Shown here piece by piece: positions 16,352 through 23,793 of a stretch of DNA of 45,033 nt (the first letter of the stretch is position 1; each line of letters begins with the position of its first letter). The translations under genes were made by a program, and so were the position numbers. Below the pieces are notes generated by a model. It was not told the origin of the DNA and searched no databases. It worked only from the letters and a program-made list of their open reading frames with translations. Origin of the DNA: Tissierellia bacterium (GTDB lineage Bacteria > Bacillota > Clostridia > Tissierellales > Peptoniphilaceae); assembly GCA_030537855.1 (NCBI GenBank), contig JAUNVD010000015.1:1-45033 (forward strand), read 5' to 3'.

Positions 16352-18046
16352 TTACTTTGCATCTTCTATTTCAGCATAGGTTAGGAATGGATAATTCAAG
16401 ATTGTGTTGTAAACACCTTTTACATATGGCTTTTCAACATAAGGTCTTGTATAGAAATAAACAGGTGCAACAGGTTTTTCTTCCATCATAATTTGCTCTG
16501 CTTTTTTCATAGAATCCATACGAAGTTTTTGGTCAGGACTAGATTTTGCTGTTTGTAACAGTTTATCAAATTCAGGATTACTCCAGAATACGTCATTTTG
16601 AGGATTATCAGTCATAAATAAATCCATCATAGTCATCGGGTCAGCATAGTCTCCTAACCAACCAGCACGAACAATATCGTAGTTTCCTTGCATTCTATTA
16701 TCTAATAGTACTTGGAACTCCATATTTTCTAGTCCGATTTCTACACCAAGCTTTTCTTTCCACATTTGTTGAACAGCTTGTGCAATTTTCTTATGACCTT
16801 CATCTGTATTATAACTTAAAATAAAACCTTGTTTATTAAAGTCTTCGATGGTCATATTTTCTTCTTTTAGACCTTCTTCAAGTAGTTTTTTTGCATTTTC
16901 TGGATCTTCTTTAATTAAATTACCATTTGCTTCACGGAATTCCGTATTCGTATCATCTAATAATCCATAAGGTACAATTCCTTCTGCTGGAATTTGTCCA
17001 CCTTGTGTAATATTTTCAACGATGGTCTTACGGTCAATAGTCAAGGAAAGAGCTTCCCTTACCTTTGCATTAGTAAATGGTGCTTTTTTACAGTTAAAAG
17101 CGTAATAATAAGTTCCTAAATCATCACCAATTTTTAATTGTTCATCATCGTTACCTTTTAATTGAGCTACTATAGTGGATGGAGGACTCATTAAGAAATC
17201 ATAATCTCCACCGTCATATTTTTGCCAAGCTGTATTGTCATCTTCGATAATATCAAAGTCAATACCAGCAAGCTTAACTTTATCAGCATCGTAGTAATTA
17301 TCATTTTTCTCTAAAATGACTTTTTCATTATGTTGCCAATCTGTTAGCTTGAAAGGTCCATTACAAACAAATTCTGTGTTTTTAGGATCTCCTGCCCATT
17401 TTTCATTTCCTTCTACAGAAGCTTTGTGTACAGGATATAATGTGTAGAATGCTGTTAAACCTTCAAAATATGGAGTAGGAACGACAAGTTTTACTTCCAA
17501 TGTTTTTTCATCTAAAGCTTTAATAGCTACATCATCAACAGAACCTTCACCTGTGTTATACTCTTCCCCACCTTGTACATAGTACAGTTGGAAGGAGTAT
17601 TCACTTCCTAGTTCAGGATCAAGAACTCGTTTCCATGCAAATTCAAAATCTTCAGCTGTAACAGGGTCTCCATTAGACCATTTTACATCATCACGAAGAT
17701 GGAAAGTATATGTGATACCATCATCAGACACATCTACTTTTTCCGCCATTGCTGGAACAACTTCGTTCTTTTCATTGTACTTCATCAAGCCTTCAAAAAT
17801 ATGTTGAAGGATCCATGATTCATGAGTACCTCTTGCTAATGCAGGATCTAGAGACCCTGGCTCAGAATGATTATTTGTGCGAAGAATTTTTCCTTCTCCA
17901 CCTTCAGCGGATTCCGTTGCTTCATTTCCTCCATTGCCATTATTAGCATTGTTTGCAGGAGCATTGTTACCGCCGCCACCACATGCTGTTAAAAAGATCA
18001 CCATTGCTAGCAGCAAAGTGATCCATTTTAAGCTGCGCTTGTTCAT
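16352..18046 (-). CDS. dppA: Peptide ABC importer, solute-binding lipoprotein
   Basis: A 564-residue family 5 solute-binding lipoprotein, start at MNKRSLKWITLLL with AAGGGGGAAA upstream; an in-frame extension to 18145 would run through the promoter and is rejected. Lipobox FLTAC puts the lipidated residue at Cys22. A Gly/Asn-rich linker follows (GGGGNNAPANN). Family motifs are HLRDDVKWSNGDPVTAEDF and a C-terminal ligand-domain stretch, AGWLGDYADPMTMMDLF, which resembles OppA peptide-binding proteins. It is first in the dppABCDF order, so this is a full importer. An oligopeptide ligand is likely, not certain. Confidence 0.93.
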   Translation of the reverse strand: MNKRSLKWITLLLAMVIFLTACGGGGNNAPANNANNGNGGNEATESAEGGEGKILRTNNHSEPGSLDPALARGTHESWILQHIFEGLMKYNEKNEVVPAMAEKVDVSDDGITYTFHLRDDVKWSNGDPVTAEDFEFAWKRVLDPELGSEYSFQLYYVQGGEEYNTGEGSVDDVAIKALDEKTLEVKLVVPTPYFEGLTAFYTLYPVHKASVEGNEKWAGDPKNTEFVCNGPFKLTDWQHNEKVILEKNDNYYDADKVKLAGIDFDIIEDDNTAWQKYDGGDYDFLMSPPSTIVAQLKGNDDEQLKIGDDLGTYYYAFNCKKAPFTNAKVREALSLTIDRKTIVENITQGGQIPAEGIVPYGLLDDTNTEFREANGNLIKEDPENAKKLLEEGLKEENMTIEDFNKQGFILSYNTDEGHKKIAQAVQQMWKEKLGVEIGLENMEFQVLLDNRMQGNYDIVRAGWLGDYADPMTMMDLFMTDNPQNDVFWSNPEFDKLLQTAKSSPDQKLRMDSMKKAEQIMMEEKPVAPVYFYTRPYVEKPYVKGVYNTILNYPFLTYAEIEDAK

Positions 18047-18074
18047 AAGATTTCCCCCTTTTAAAAATTTTATT

Positions 18075-18140
18075 CCGTACTTTTTACATAAAAAAATAGT
18101 ACGGCTAAACCTTACACAAACTATTATATAATAGTACGTC
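18075..18140. repeat. GTACG-containing repeats in the dppA leader and promoter
   Basis: CCGTACT (18075-18081) and AGTACGG (18098-18104) form a 7-base inverted repeat. A further copy, AATAGTACG, occurs at the downstream edge of the -10 (18130-18138), giving a 9-base direct repeat with 18096-18103 and its flank. It may be an operator or a leader hairpin; no regulator is identified. Confidence 0.4.
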
Positions 18141-18151
18141 GTCATAGTAAA
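18123..18151 (-). promoter_or_regulatory. Promoter of the dppABCDF operon
   Basis: TTTACT (18146-18151) and TATAAT (18123-18128) with a 17-base spacer on the minus strand, about 75 bases ahead of the dppA start. The -10 region is itself a short palindrome (ATTATATAAT). Confidence 0.6.
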
Positions 18152-18243
18152 GTTTTATTCTGATTTCTATCCAAAATACTAAGGATAGATTTTATAAAAT
18201 TAAAAAAATTATCACATTAAATCTGAAAAATAGCTATTATTCA

Positions 18244-18280
18244 AGGGATTTAAGACTTTTCTATTAAGACTTATATCCCT
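18244..18280 (-). terminator. Hairpin at the cobQ stop (possible terminator)
   Basis: Two 15-base arms (18244-18258 and 18266-18280) pair with two mismatches; the cobQ stop codon lies in one arm. The minus-strand sequence after it (TGAATAATAGC) lacks a U-run, so termination here would be weak. Confidence 0.4.
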
Positions 18281-19752
18281 AAAATATTATATATTTCTTT
18301 TAGATTTATGGCATTTCGAAGACCCTTTGCTAAAAGATCATACTGCTCTTTTTTATATACATCATAATCAAAAGTCTTAATTTCTCCTTTTGTAATGCCT
18401 TTATCCTCTAACAATTTCTCAATAAGCTTTTTAGCAATCGTCCCTTGGTCAAAAAAACCATGAATATAAGTGCCAGCAATATGATGATAAACACATCCAT
18501 CATCTCCGTAGGTTGTTGTTCCTAAAATATTCCCTTTGTCAAAGGACGTATGACCCATATGAATTTCATATCCTTTAATACTTTCATTGGACATAAAGGA
18601 AAAATATCCTGGAATCGTATTAAGTTTTCCTTCTGTTTGTCGGGTTGTTTTTTCTTTTGAAAAAATAGTTTTTGTAGGTAAAAGACCTAAGCCCTTCATC
18701 TCTCCTCCACTTTCCACTCCATAAGGATCCGATAAATGCTCTCCAAGGATTTGATAGCCTCCACATATTCCAAAGATAGGTTTTTTCTTTTGACTATGTC
18801 TTTTCATCATAGTATCTAATCCTGATTCACGAATCCATTTTAAATCATCTAAAGTATTTTTAGTCCCAGGAATAATTAAAAAGTCAGGATCTCCAAAATC
18901 TTTTGCTTTTTGAATATAACGAATATTTACTTCATCATAATGGGATAGAGCATGAAAATCTGTAAAGTTGGAGATATGTGGAAGTCGAATCACACCAATA
19001 TCGATGATTCCCCCTCTTTCTGATTTCCTTAGTTCTTCTGCTAAAGAATCCTCTTCTTCAATATCTACATCTAGATAAGGGATAACTCCTAAAGTTGGAA
19101 CTTTCGTGATTTCTTCTAATTGAACAAGGCCTGGTTCCAGAATAGAGGGATCCCCACGAAATTTATTAATCAAAAACCCCTTTGTTAGTTCTCGTTCTCT
19201 TTCATCAAATAAAAAGATAGTACCTGCTAAAGATGCAAATACTCCACCTCTATCAATATCTCCTACAATAATTGCAGGAGCATTTACTGCTTTTGCAAAT
19301 CCCATATTTACAATATCAACTTCTTTTAAATTAATTTCAGATGGACTTCCTGCCCCTTCACATATGACGATATCATATTCATCACATAAGGAATAAAAAG
19401 AATCCAATGCCTTAGGAAAAATATTTTTCTTTTCCTTATAATAATCTTTCGCAGATAAATCCTTCCAAACCTTACCGTTTACAATAACTTGAGATTTTCT
19501 ATCTGTTGTAGGCTTTAATAATATAGGGTTCATTCGAACATCAGGAAGTAGACCTGCAGCTTCTGCTTGGATAACTTGAGCACGTCCCATTTCCAATCCA
19601 TCTTCTGTGATAAAAGAATTAAGAGCCATATTTTGTGCTTTAAAAGGAGCCACTTTATAACCATCCTGAGCCAATATCCTACATAGTCCAGCAGTAACTA
19701 AACTCTTTCCAGCATTGGAAGTTGTCCCAAGTATCATCAAGGTTTTTGCCAT
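18271..19752 (-). CDS. cobQ: Cobyric acid synthase (amidotransferase)
   Basis: Amidates the b, d, e and g side chains of adenosylcobyrinate a,c-diamide, using glutamine and ATP. The 493 residues comprise an N-terminal dethiobiotin-synthetase-like ATPase (LMILGTTSNAGKSLVTAGLC) and a C-terminal class I glutamine amidotransferase with nucleophile motif FGICGGYQILG and a later catalytic His in YIHGFF. Length and two-domain layout match CobQ/CbiP. AGGAGG precedes the ATG, which overlaps the cobB end by 16 bases. With cobB it forms an isolated pair; no other cobalamin gene is in the window. Confidence 0.94.
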   Translation of the reverse strand: MAKTLMILGTTSNAGKSLVTAGLCRILAQDGYKVAPFKAQNMALNSFITEDGLEMGRAQVIQAEAAGLLPDVRMNPILLKPTTDRKSQVIVNGKVWKDLSAKDYYKEKKNIFPKALDSFYSLCDEYDIVICEGAGSPSEINLKEVDIVNMGFAKAVNAPAIIVGDIDRGGVFASLAGTIFLFDERERELTKGFLINKFRGDPSILEPGLVQLEEITKVPTLGVIPYLDVDIEEEDSLAEELRKSERGGIIDIGVIRLPHISNFTDFHALSHYDEVNIRYIQKAKDFGDPDFLIIPGTKNTLDDLKWIRESGLDTMMKRHSQKKKPIFGICGGYQILGEHLSDPYGVESGGEMKGLGLLPTKTIFSKEKTTRQTEGKLNTIPGYFSFMSNESIKGYEIHMGHTSFDKGNILGTTTYGDDGCVYHHIAGTYIHGFFDQGTIAKKLIEKLLEDKGITKGEIKTFDYDVYKKEQYDLLAKGLRNAINLKEIYNILGI

Positions 19753-21095
19753 AATTCCTCCTTGTATTCTTTCATTTTCATTATAAATCTCTTCGCAGCC
19801 TTAGGATTTCCAAAAAGATGAAGATGAGGATAGCCGACATAGTAATGTTTGGACCCATAACCTGTTGCCCATCCCCTTTTACTTTTCGGCTTTTGACCAT
19901 AAAAGAAATCCCCGGGAAATTCACTTTTACTATAGTGAAATTCATGGGCATGTAGGTTTTCTCCCGCTTTCAATAGTAAGGAGTCTTCCTTTGCCGATAA
20001 AGAAAGATAACCGAAATTTTGGAGACGAGAGGTCATTTCACAACTCCCTGGGAAAATACCAGCCAAGGGATATTCTCTTTCTCCTTTAAAAAACTCTTGT
20101 AATACCATAAACCCACCACATTCTGCTATGATAGGTAATTTTTTTTGAAAGGCTCTTCTTATAGAATCTAGAAAAATATAATTGTTAGAAAGCTCTTCCA
20201 TATAGTTTTCAGGATACCCTCCTCCTAAATAAAGGCCATGGGCATCTTCAGGTATCCTTTCATTTTTCAAAGGAGAAAAAGGTAAAAGTCTTACACCTAA
20301 TTTTTCTAAATATTGAAGTGTATCATCATAGTAAAAAGAAAAGGCCAAATCTTTACCAATAGCCAAGTTTACATTTGCCAATTCTTTTGTTTCCCCAAGG
20401 GTACTTGAAATAGAGGGAGCTTCTTTACCCATATCTAAAATTCCATCTAAATCAATGGTTTTTAAAGCCATTTCCCCTAACCTTTTTATAATATCTTCAA
20501 TTTCATTAACTTCTTCTGCTGTAATCAGTCCAAGGTGACGACTTCCAATCTCACAATCCTCCATTTTAGGTAAATAACCTAGTACTTTTAAAGACGTATG
20601 TGTTTCAAAAATACTTTTATAATATGGATACATCATATCTGTAATTCCATTAAAGATGATTCCTTGGATACCAGAATCTTGTTTAAAATTTTGTAGCCCA
20701 GTAGCTATAGCTGCAGCTGAAAGTGCCATACCCTTTAAAGACATCACTAAGATTACAGGAGATTCTGTTATCTTTGCCATTTCATAAGTAGATGAATCTG
20801 AACTTGTACCTATTCCATCATAATATCCCATAACCCCTTCTATCACTTGAAATTCTCTACTATTTTTAACTAAAAGATGTTTACATCTTTCTTCTCCTAA
20901 TAAAAAAGAATCTAAATTACTACAAGGTAAATGTAATATATTTTTATGGAACATTGGATCAATATAATCAGGACCTATTTTAAAAGAAGCACAATGGACT
21001 CCTTTGAATTTTAAAGCGGAAAGTATCGCCATAGTGACAGTCGTTTTTCCACTTCCACTTCCTGGAGCAGCAATTAATACTCTAGGACATTTCAT
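19737..21095 (-). CDS. cobB: Cobyrinic acid a,c-diamide synthase
   Basis: Amidates the a and c carboxylates of cobyrinate (CobB/CbiA). The 452 residues from MKCPRVLIAAPGSGSGKTT show the P-loop GSGSGKTT, an ATPase/synthetase domain (DGIGTSSDSSTYEMAK) and a C-terminal glutaminase domain with LYLGGGYPENYMEEL and nucleophile motif IAECGGFMVLQ. The start was set by GGAGG seven bases upstream; in-frame codons further up lie inside the acetyltransferase gene. cbiA is an equivalent name. It precedes cobQ, so one transcript supplies both corrin amidation steps. Confidence 0.93.
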   Translation of the reverse strand: MKCPRVLIAAPGSGSGKTTVTMAILSALKFKGVHCASFKIGPDYIDPMFHKNILHLPCSNLDSFLLGEERCKHLLVKNSREFQVIEGVMGYYDGIGTSSDSSTYEMAKITESPVILVMSLKGMALSAAAIATGLQNFKQDSGIQGIIFNGITDMMYPYYKSIFETHTSLKVLGYLPKMEDCEIGSRHLGLITAEEVNEIEDIIKRLGEMALKTIDLDGILDMGKEAPSISSTLGETKELANVNLAIGKDLAFSFYYDDTLQYLEKLGVRLLPFSPLKNERIPEDAHGLYLGGGYPENYMEELSNNYIFLDSIRRAFQKKLPIIAECGGFMVLQEFFKGEREYPLAGIFPGSCEMTSRLQNFGYLSLSAKEDSLLLKAGENLHAHEFHYSKSEFPGDFFYGQKPKSKRGWATGYGSKHYYVGYPHLHLFGNPKAAKRFIMKMKEYKEELWQKP

Positions 21096-21096
21096 T

Positions 21097-21603
21097 TTAT
21101 TCCTCCAAACTTTTTTCATAAGCAAGTCTTTTTGCCCCATCTTCTAAATAAATAATTCCAGCATACATATAACCTGCTTTTTCAATCAGCCTCTTCATAC
21201 ACTTATTATCCTCATGGGTATCAATTCGTATAGATTTACAACCTTTTTCCTTTCCAATTTCTTCTAAATCTTTGAAACATTGTAATCCTAACCCTTGGCC
21301 TTTCCATTTATTTGCCACAGTAAATCGATGAATGGTCCCATAAGGTTCTGGAAAGTGCCATTTCCCCTTATAGATATTCTTATAAGTCGGTTCCTGTTTT
21401 GTCATAAGTACTCCCGTTGCCATCACTTCATCATCTTCCCAAAGATATAAGTGCTTTTCCTTGATATCCTCTAGAAAACTTTCTTCATTTGGATAACCAT
21501 CTAGCCATTGGTCTATTCCAAATTTCCGAAACCAATTCTTTCCTTGGGTATAAAGTTCAAGGATCTTTCTTTCATCATTTTTTCTTCCCAGTCTTATCTT
21601 CAT
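21097..21603 (-). CDS. GNAT family N-acetyltransferase
   Basis: A 168-residue GNAT acetyltransferase. The acetyl-CoA loop is visible as VANKWKGQGLGLQCFKDLEE (a Q/RxxGxG/A-type motif), followed by SIRIDTHEDNKCMKRLIEKAGY, the typical motif B region. The N-terminus (IRLGRKNDERKILELY) is the usual first strand and helix. The acceptor is unknown. GGAGTTAC precedes the ATG; the gene starts inside the end of sfsA (29-base overlap) and stops just before cobB. Whether it has any link with corrinoid metabolism is open; the adjacency may only be operon packing. Confidence 0.87.
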   Translation of the reverse strand: MKIRLGRKNDERKILELYTQGKNWFRKFGIDQWLDGYPNEESFLEDIKEKHLYLWEDDEVMATGVLMTKQEPTYKNIYKGKWHFPEPYGTIHRFTVANKWKGQGLGLQCFKDLEEIGKEKGCKSIRIDTHEDNKCMKRLIEKAGYMYAGIIYLEDGAKRLAYEKSLEE

Positions 21604-22303
21604 ATGTAACTCCTAAATTTATTGGTACTTTTGATTGTAATACTATTTCATTTTTCGTAACAAGGGAATCAAAGGCATAAATTTCCACCCCCTTGTTTTT
21701 TGCTTCTAAAAGGGTATTTGTAAATTCCAGTTGCATTTTAGTATGGGGAGAAAATTCTTTTATCGGCCCCATTTGCATAATAAAAATAATCCCTGCATCT
21801 AATCCTGATTCCTTTACCTTTATCAATTCTTTTATATGCTTTACCCCTCGTAGTGTAGGAGCATCTGGAAATTTCGCTAACCCATTTTCTTCTAATGTAA
21901 CTCCTTTTACTTCCATATAGCCATGAAAATCTTTACTATTTATATAAAAATCAAAACGACTATTCCCATAAGTCTTTTCCGTAAAAATTTCATCTTCTTG
22001 TATTAAGAAAGGAAACTTCCCTTGTAAAAGACCTTCTTTTGCTACTGTGTTTGCAGATACAGAAACAATATTTACAAAAGAGTGTAAAGCTTCTTTCCAT
22101 ATATGAATGAGAGTGTATTTTGTCTTTCGATTAGGATTATTATGCTTTGTAAAAACAGCTCTTACACCAGGTATAAATAATTCTTTACAACGACCTGTAT
22201 TTGGTACATGAGCTTTCACAATTTCTCCTTCGATTTCAACCTTAGCGATAAATCTATTTTCCCTTTTTAAAAAAATTCCTTCTACAGTATTTTCATATTT
22301 CAA
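21575..22303 (-). CDS. sfsA: SfsA family DNA/RNA-binding nuclease
   Basis: A 242-residue SfsA homologue, historically named as a sugar-fermentation stimulator and later shown to resemble restriction-type nucleases. It shows GIFLKRENRFIAKVEI, AHVPNTGRCKELFIPG and SRFDFYI followed by YMEVKGVTL, which supplies the (D/E)xK-type metal-binding residues. The start codon is TTG with GGAGG eight bases upstream; the first ATG-like option is out of frame. The gene overlaps the TIM-barrel gene by 11 bases and the acetyltransferase gene by 29. Confidence 0.9.
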   Translation of the reverse strand: MKYENTVEGIFLKRENRFIAKVEIEGEIVKAHVPNTGRCKELFIPGVRAVFTKHNNPNRKTKYTLIHIWKEALHSFVNIVSVSANTVAKEGLLQGKFPFLIQEDEIFTEKTYGNSRFDFYINSKDFHGYMEVKGVTLEENGLAKFPDAPTLRGVKHIKELIKVKESGLDAGIIFIMQMGPIKEFSPHTKMQLEFTNTLLEAKNKGVEIYAFDSLVTKNEIVLQSKVPINLGVTYEDKTGKKK

Positions 22304-23093
22304 ATTTTAATCCTCCTTTTTCAATAGCTCTTTGGAATTTTGATATTTCTTTCGTAATATCTTGGGGAAAATACTCTAAAGATAAAGGAATATTTAAATC
22401 TTTTTTCTCAAATATTTTTAAAATCTCTATGATTTCTTCTTCTGTAGGAGAAGAATGGGTATCCTTCGTTCCATCATTCCATTGAAAATGACAATAGGCA
22501 ATACGATTGCCAAGAATATCAATCCAATCTTCTAAAGAATAGTTTTTAGACAAATGAGCATGGCCAATATCCAAGTTCACTTTTATCTGTGGATGGTCTA
22601 TCTTTTCCATAAGTGCTAATAGTAAATAGGGATCTTGTTCATAGACATTTTCTATACACAGGATTCCTTTGAAATTATGAAATTCCTCCATTAAATCCAT
22701 GAAAAGTTTACTATGGGTGGTATTATCCAACTCAATGAGCATTTCATTATGAATAAAAGGATTTAGTTGGGAGTGAAAAATAATATAGTCCACTTCAAGT
22801 AAACAAGCCATATTTAAACTCATTCGATATTTAAACATAGAATTATCAGAAATATATTTATCATAACTATATGGTTTTAAATCAATAAAAGCTCCGTGCA
22901 TTCCGATTTTTCCTTGTACGTATTGAAGATGATTAAGATAAAATTCTGTAACATGACTCCAATTTTCTGTAAAAAGATTTACTTCTGTAAAATCTTGAAA
23001 TTCAACACCAATAGAATTTCCTTCATATGCTTTTTGGTCAAAATACTCTTTACAAGTTATCGTATGAAGTAGCTCTAGTTTCTTCTCTTCCAT
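22293..23093 (-). CDS. Sugar phosphate isomerase/epimerase-like TIM barrel protein
   Basis: A 266-residue protein of the xylose isomerase-like TIM-barrel superfamily (AP endonuclease family 2). Probable metal ligands are visible in ILCIENVYE (Glu), VNLDIGHAHLS (Asp and His) and IAYCHFQWNDG (His), in the order expected for this fold. The specific reaction cannot be read from sequence; isomerase, epimerase and endonuclease IV-like roles are all known. AGGAGG lies 12 bases before the ATG, somewhat far. It overlaps dedA and sfsA, so it is part of a tightly packed unit. Confidence 0.78.
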   Translation of the reverse strand: MEEKKLELLHTITCKEYFDQKAYEGNSIGVEFQDFTEVNLFTENWSHVTEFYLNHLQYVQGKIGMHGAFIDLKPYSYDKYISDNSMFKYRMSLNMACLLEVDYIIFHSQLNPFIHNEMLIELDNTTHSKLFMDLMEEFHNFKGILCIENVYEQDPYLLLALMEKIDHPQIKVNLDIGHAHLSKNYSLEDWIDILGNRIAYCHFQWNDGTKDTHSSPTEEEIIEILKIFEKKDLNIPLSLEYFPQDITKEISKFQRAIEKGGLKFEI

Positions 23094-23677
23094 AAATAAA
23101 ATAAGCCTCCTAGAACAATAACTAAAATAATTAAAATAATTTCCGTGTAATAATGAAAAAATCTAAGGATGTCACGCCAAGAATCTCCAGCTTTATATCC
23201 AATACATATACTTAGAGAATTCCATAGTCCAGAACCTAAAAGAGTAAAAAGTGAAAATGAGAAAAAGTTCATCTTTGACATCCCAGCAGGTATAGAAATT
23301 ATACTTCGAATCATAGGGATAAATCGTCCAAAAAAGACAATCAAGTTTCCCTTCTCCTGAAAAATTCTCTTTCCCTTTAGAATGGATGTATAGTCCAATC
23401 CAAATTTTGCCATAATTCCTTTTGTAGACCAGGTTCTTAATTTCTCCAAAGGTACTTTTCTTCCTAAAGTATATAATAAACAAGCTCCTATATAGGAGCC
23501 AAAGGTGGAAAATCCAATTGCTGCCATCCCTGTCATTTCTGTATGAGCAACAGCCACACCTGTGGTTAAAAGAATGACTTCGCTTGGTATAGGGGGAAAG
23601 ACCGTCTCTAAAAGTAATAATGTGAAAACAGCCACATATCCATAAGTTTCGATTGCATTAATAATTGTTTGTTCCAT
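23075..23677 (-). CDS. DedA family membrane protein
   Basis: A 200-residue DedA (SNARE-associated/VTT domain) protein, a group linked to undecaprenyl-phosphate or phospholipid flipping. It shows the family motifs ETVFPPIPSEVILLTTG near the N-terminus and FFGRFIPMIRSIISIPAGMS in the middle, with several hydrophobic helices and a basic C-terminus. The start is set at MEQTIINAIETYG, preceded by AGGATTGG; an upstream in-frame codon at 23725 would put the -10 box inside the gene. It is first in the operon that ends with cobB-cobQ. Confidence 0.88.
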   Translation of the reverse strand: MEQTIINAIETYGYVAVFTLLLLETVFPPIPSEVILLTTGVAVAHTEMTGMAAIGFSTFGSYIGACLLYTLGRKVPLEKLRTWSTKGIMAKFGLDYTSILKGKRIFQEKGNLIVFFGRFIPMIRSIISIPAGMSKMNFFSFSLFTLLGSGLWNSLSICIGYKAGDSWRDILRFFHYYTEIILIILVIVLGGLFYLWKRRN

Positions 23678-23710
23678 ATCCAATCCTATCTTTTTACAAA
23701 TTCTTTTTTC

Positions 23711-23739
23711 ATTATAACATATCACTATTTAAGACAAAA
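23711..23739 (-). promoter_or_regulatory. Promoter of the dedA-cobQ unit
   Basis: TATAAT at 23711-23716 on the minus strand, with TTTTGT 17 bases upstream (23734-23739) or TTGTCT at 15. About 30 bases ahead of dedA. The -35 is weak. No cobalamin riboswitch lies between here and dedA. Confidence 0.5.
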
Positions 23740-23766
23740 GAATATCCTTTTTATCATCATTGAGAT

Positions 23767-23793
23767 AAAAAAAGTAGTGCCTATGGCACCACT
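23767..23793 (-). terminator. Terminator of the polysaccharide-tkt operon
   Basis: A 9-base stem (23773-23781 with 23785-23793, one G-U pair) with a 3-base loop, followed by seven U on the minus strand. It starts right at the tkt stop codon. Confidence 0.92.

Noticed and set aside
18166..18189. TCTATCC/GGATAGA inverted repeat followed by TTTTAT on the plus strand, terminator-like
   Set aside because: No plus-strand gene precedes it, and the stem is only seven bases with a ten-base loop; chance in AT-rich DNA is likely.
18271..19752. CobQ-like GatD/MurT peptidoglycan amidotransferase instead of cobyric acid synthase
   Set aside because: GatD is a short single-domain protein next to murT; here a full two-domain CobQ follows cobB.
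23678..23766. Possible cobalamin riboswitch ahead of the operon containing cobB-cobQ
   Set aside because: The leader is too short and has no B12-box-like sequence; none is seen immediately before cobB either.
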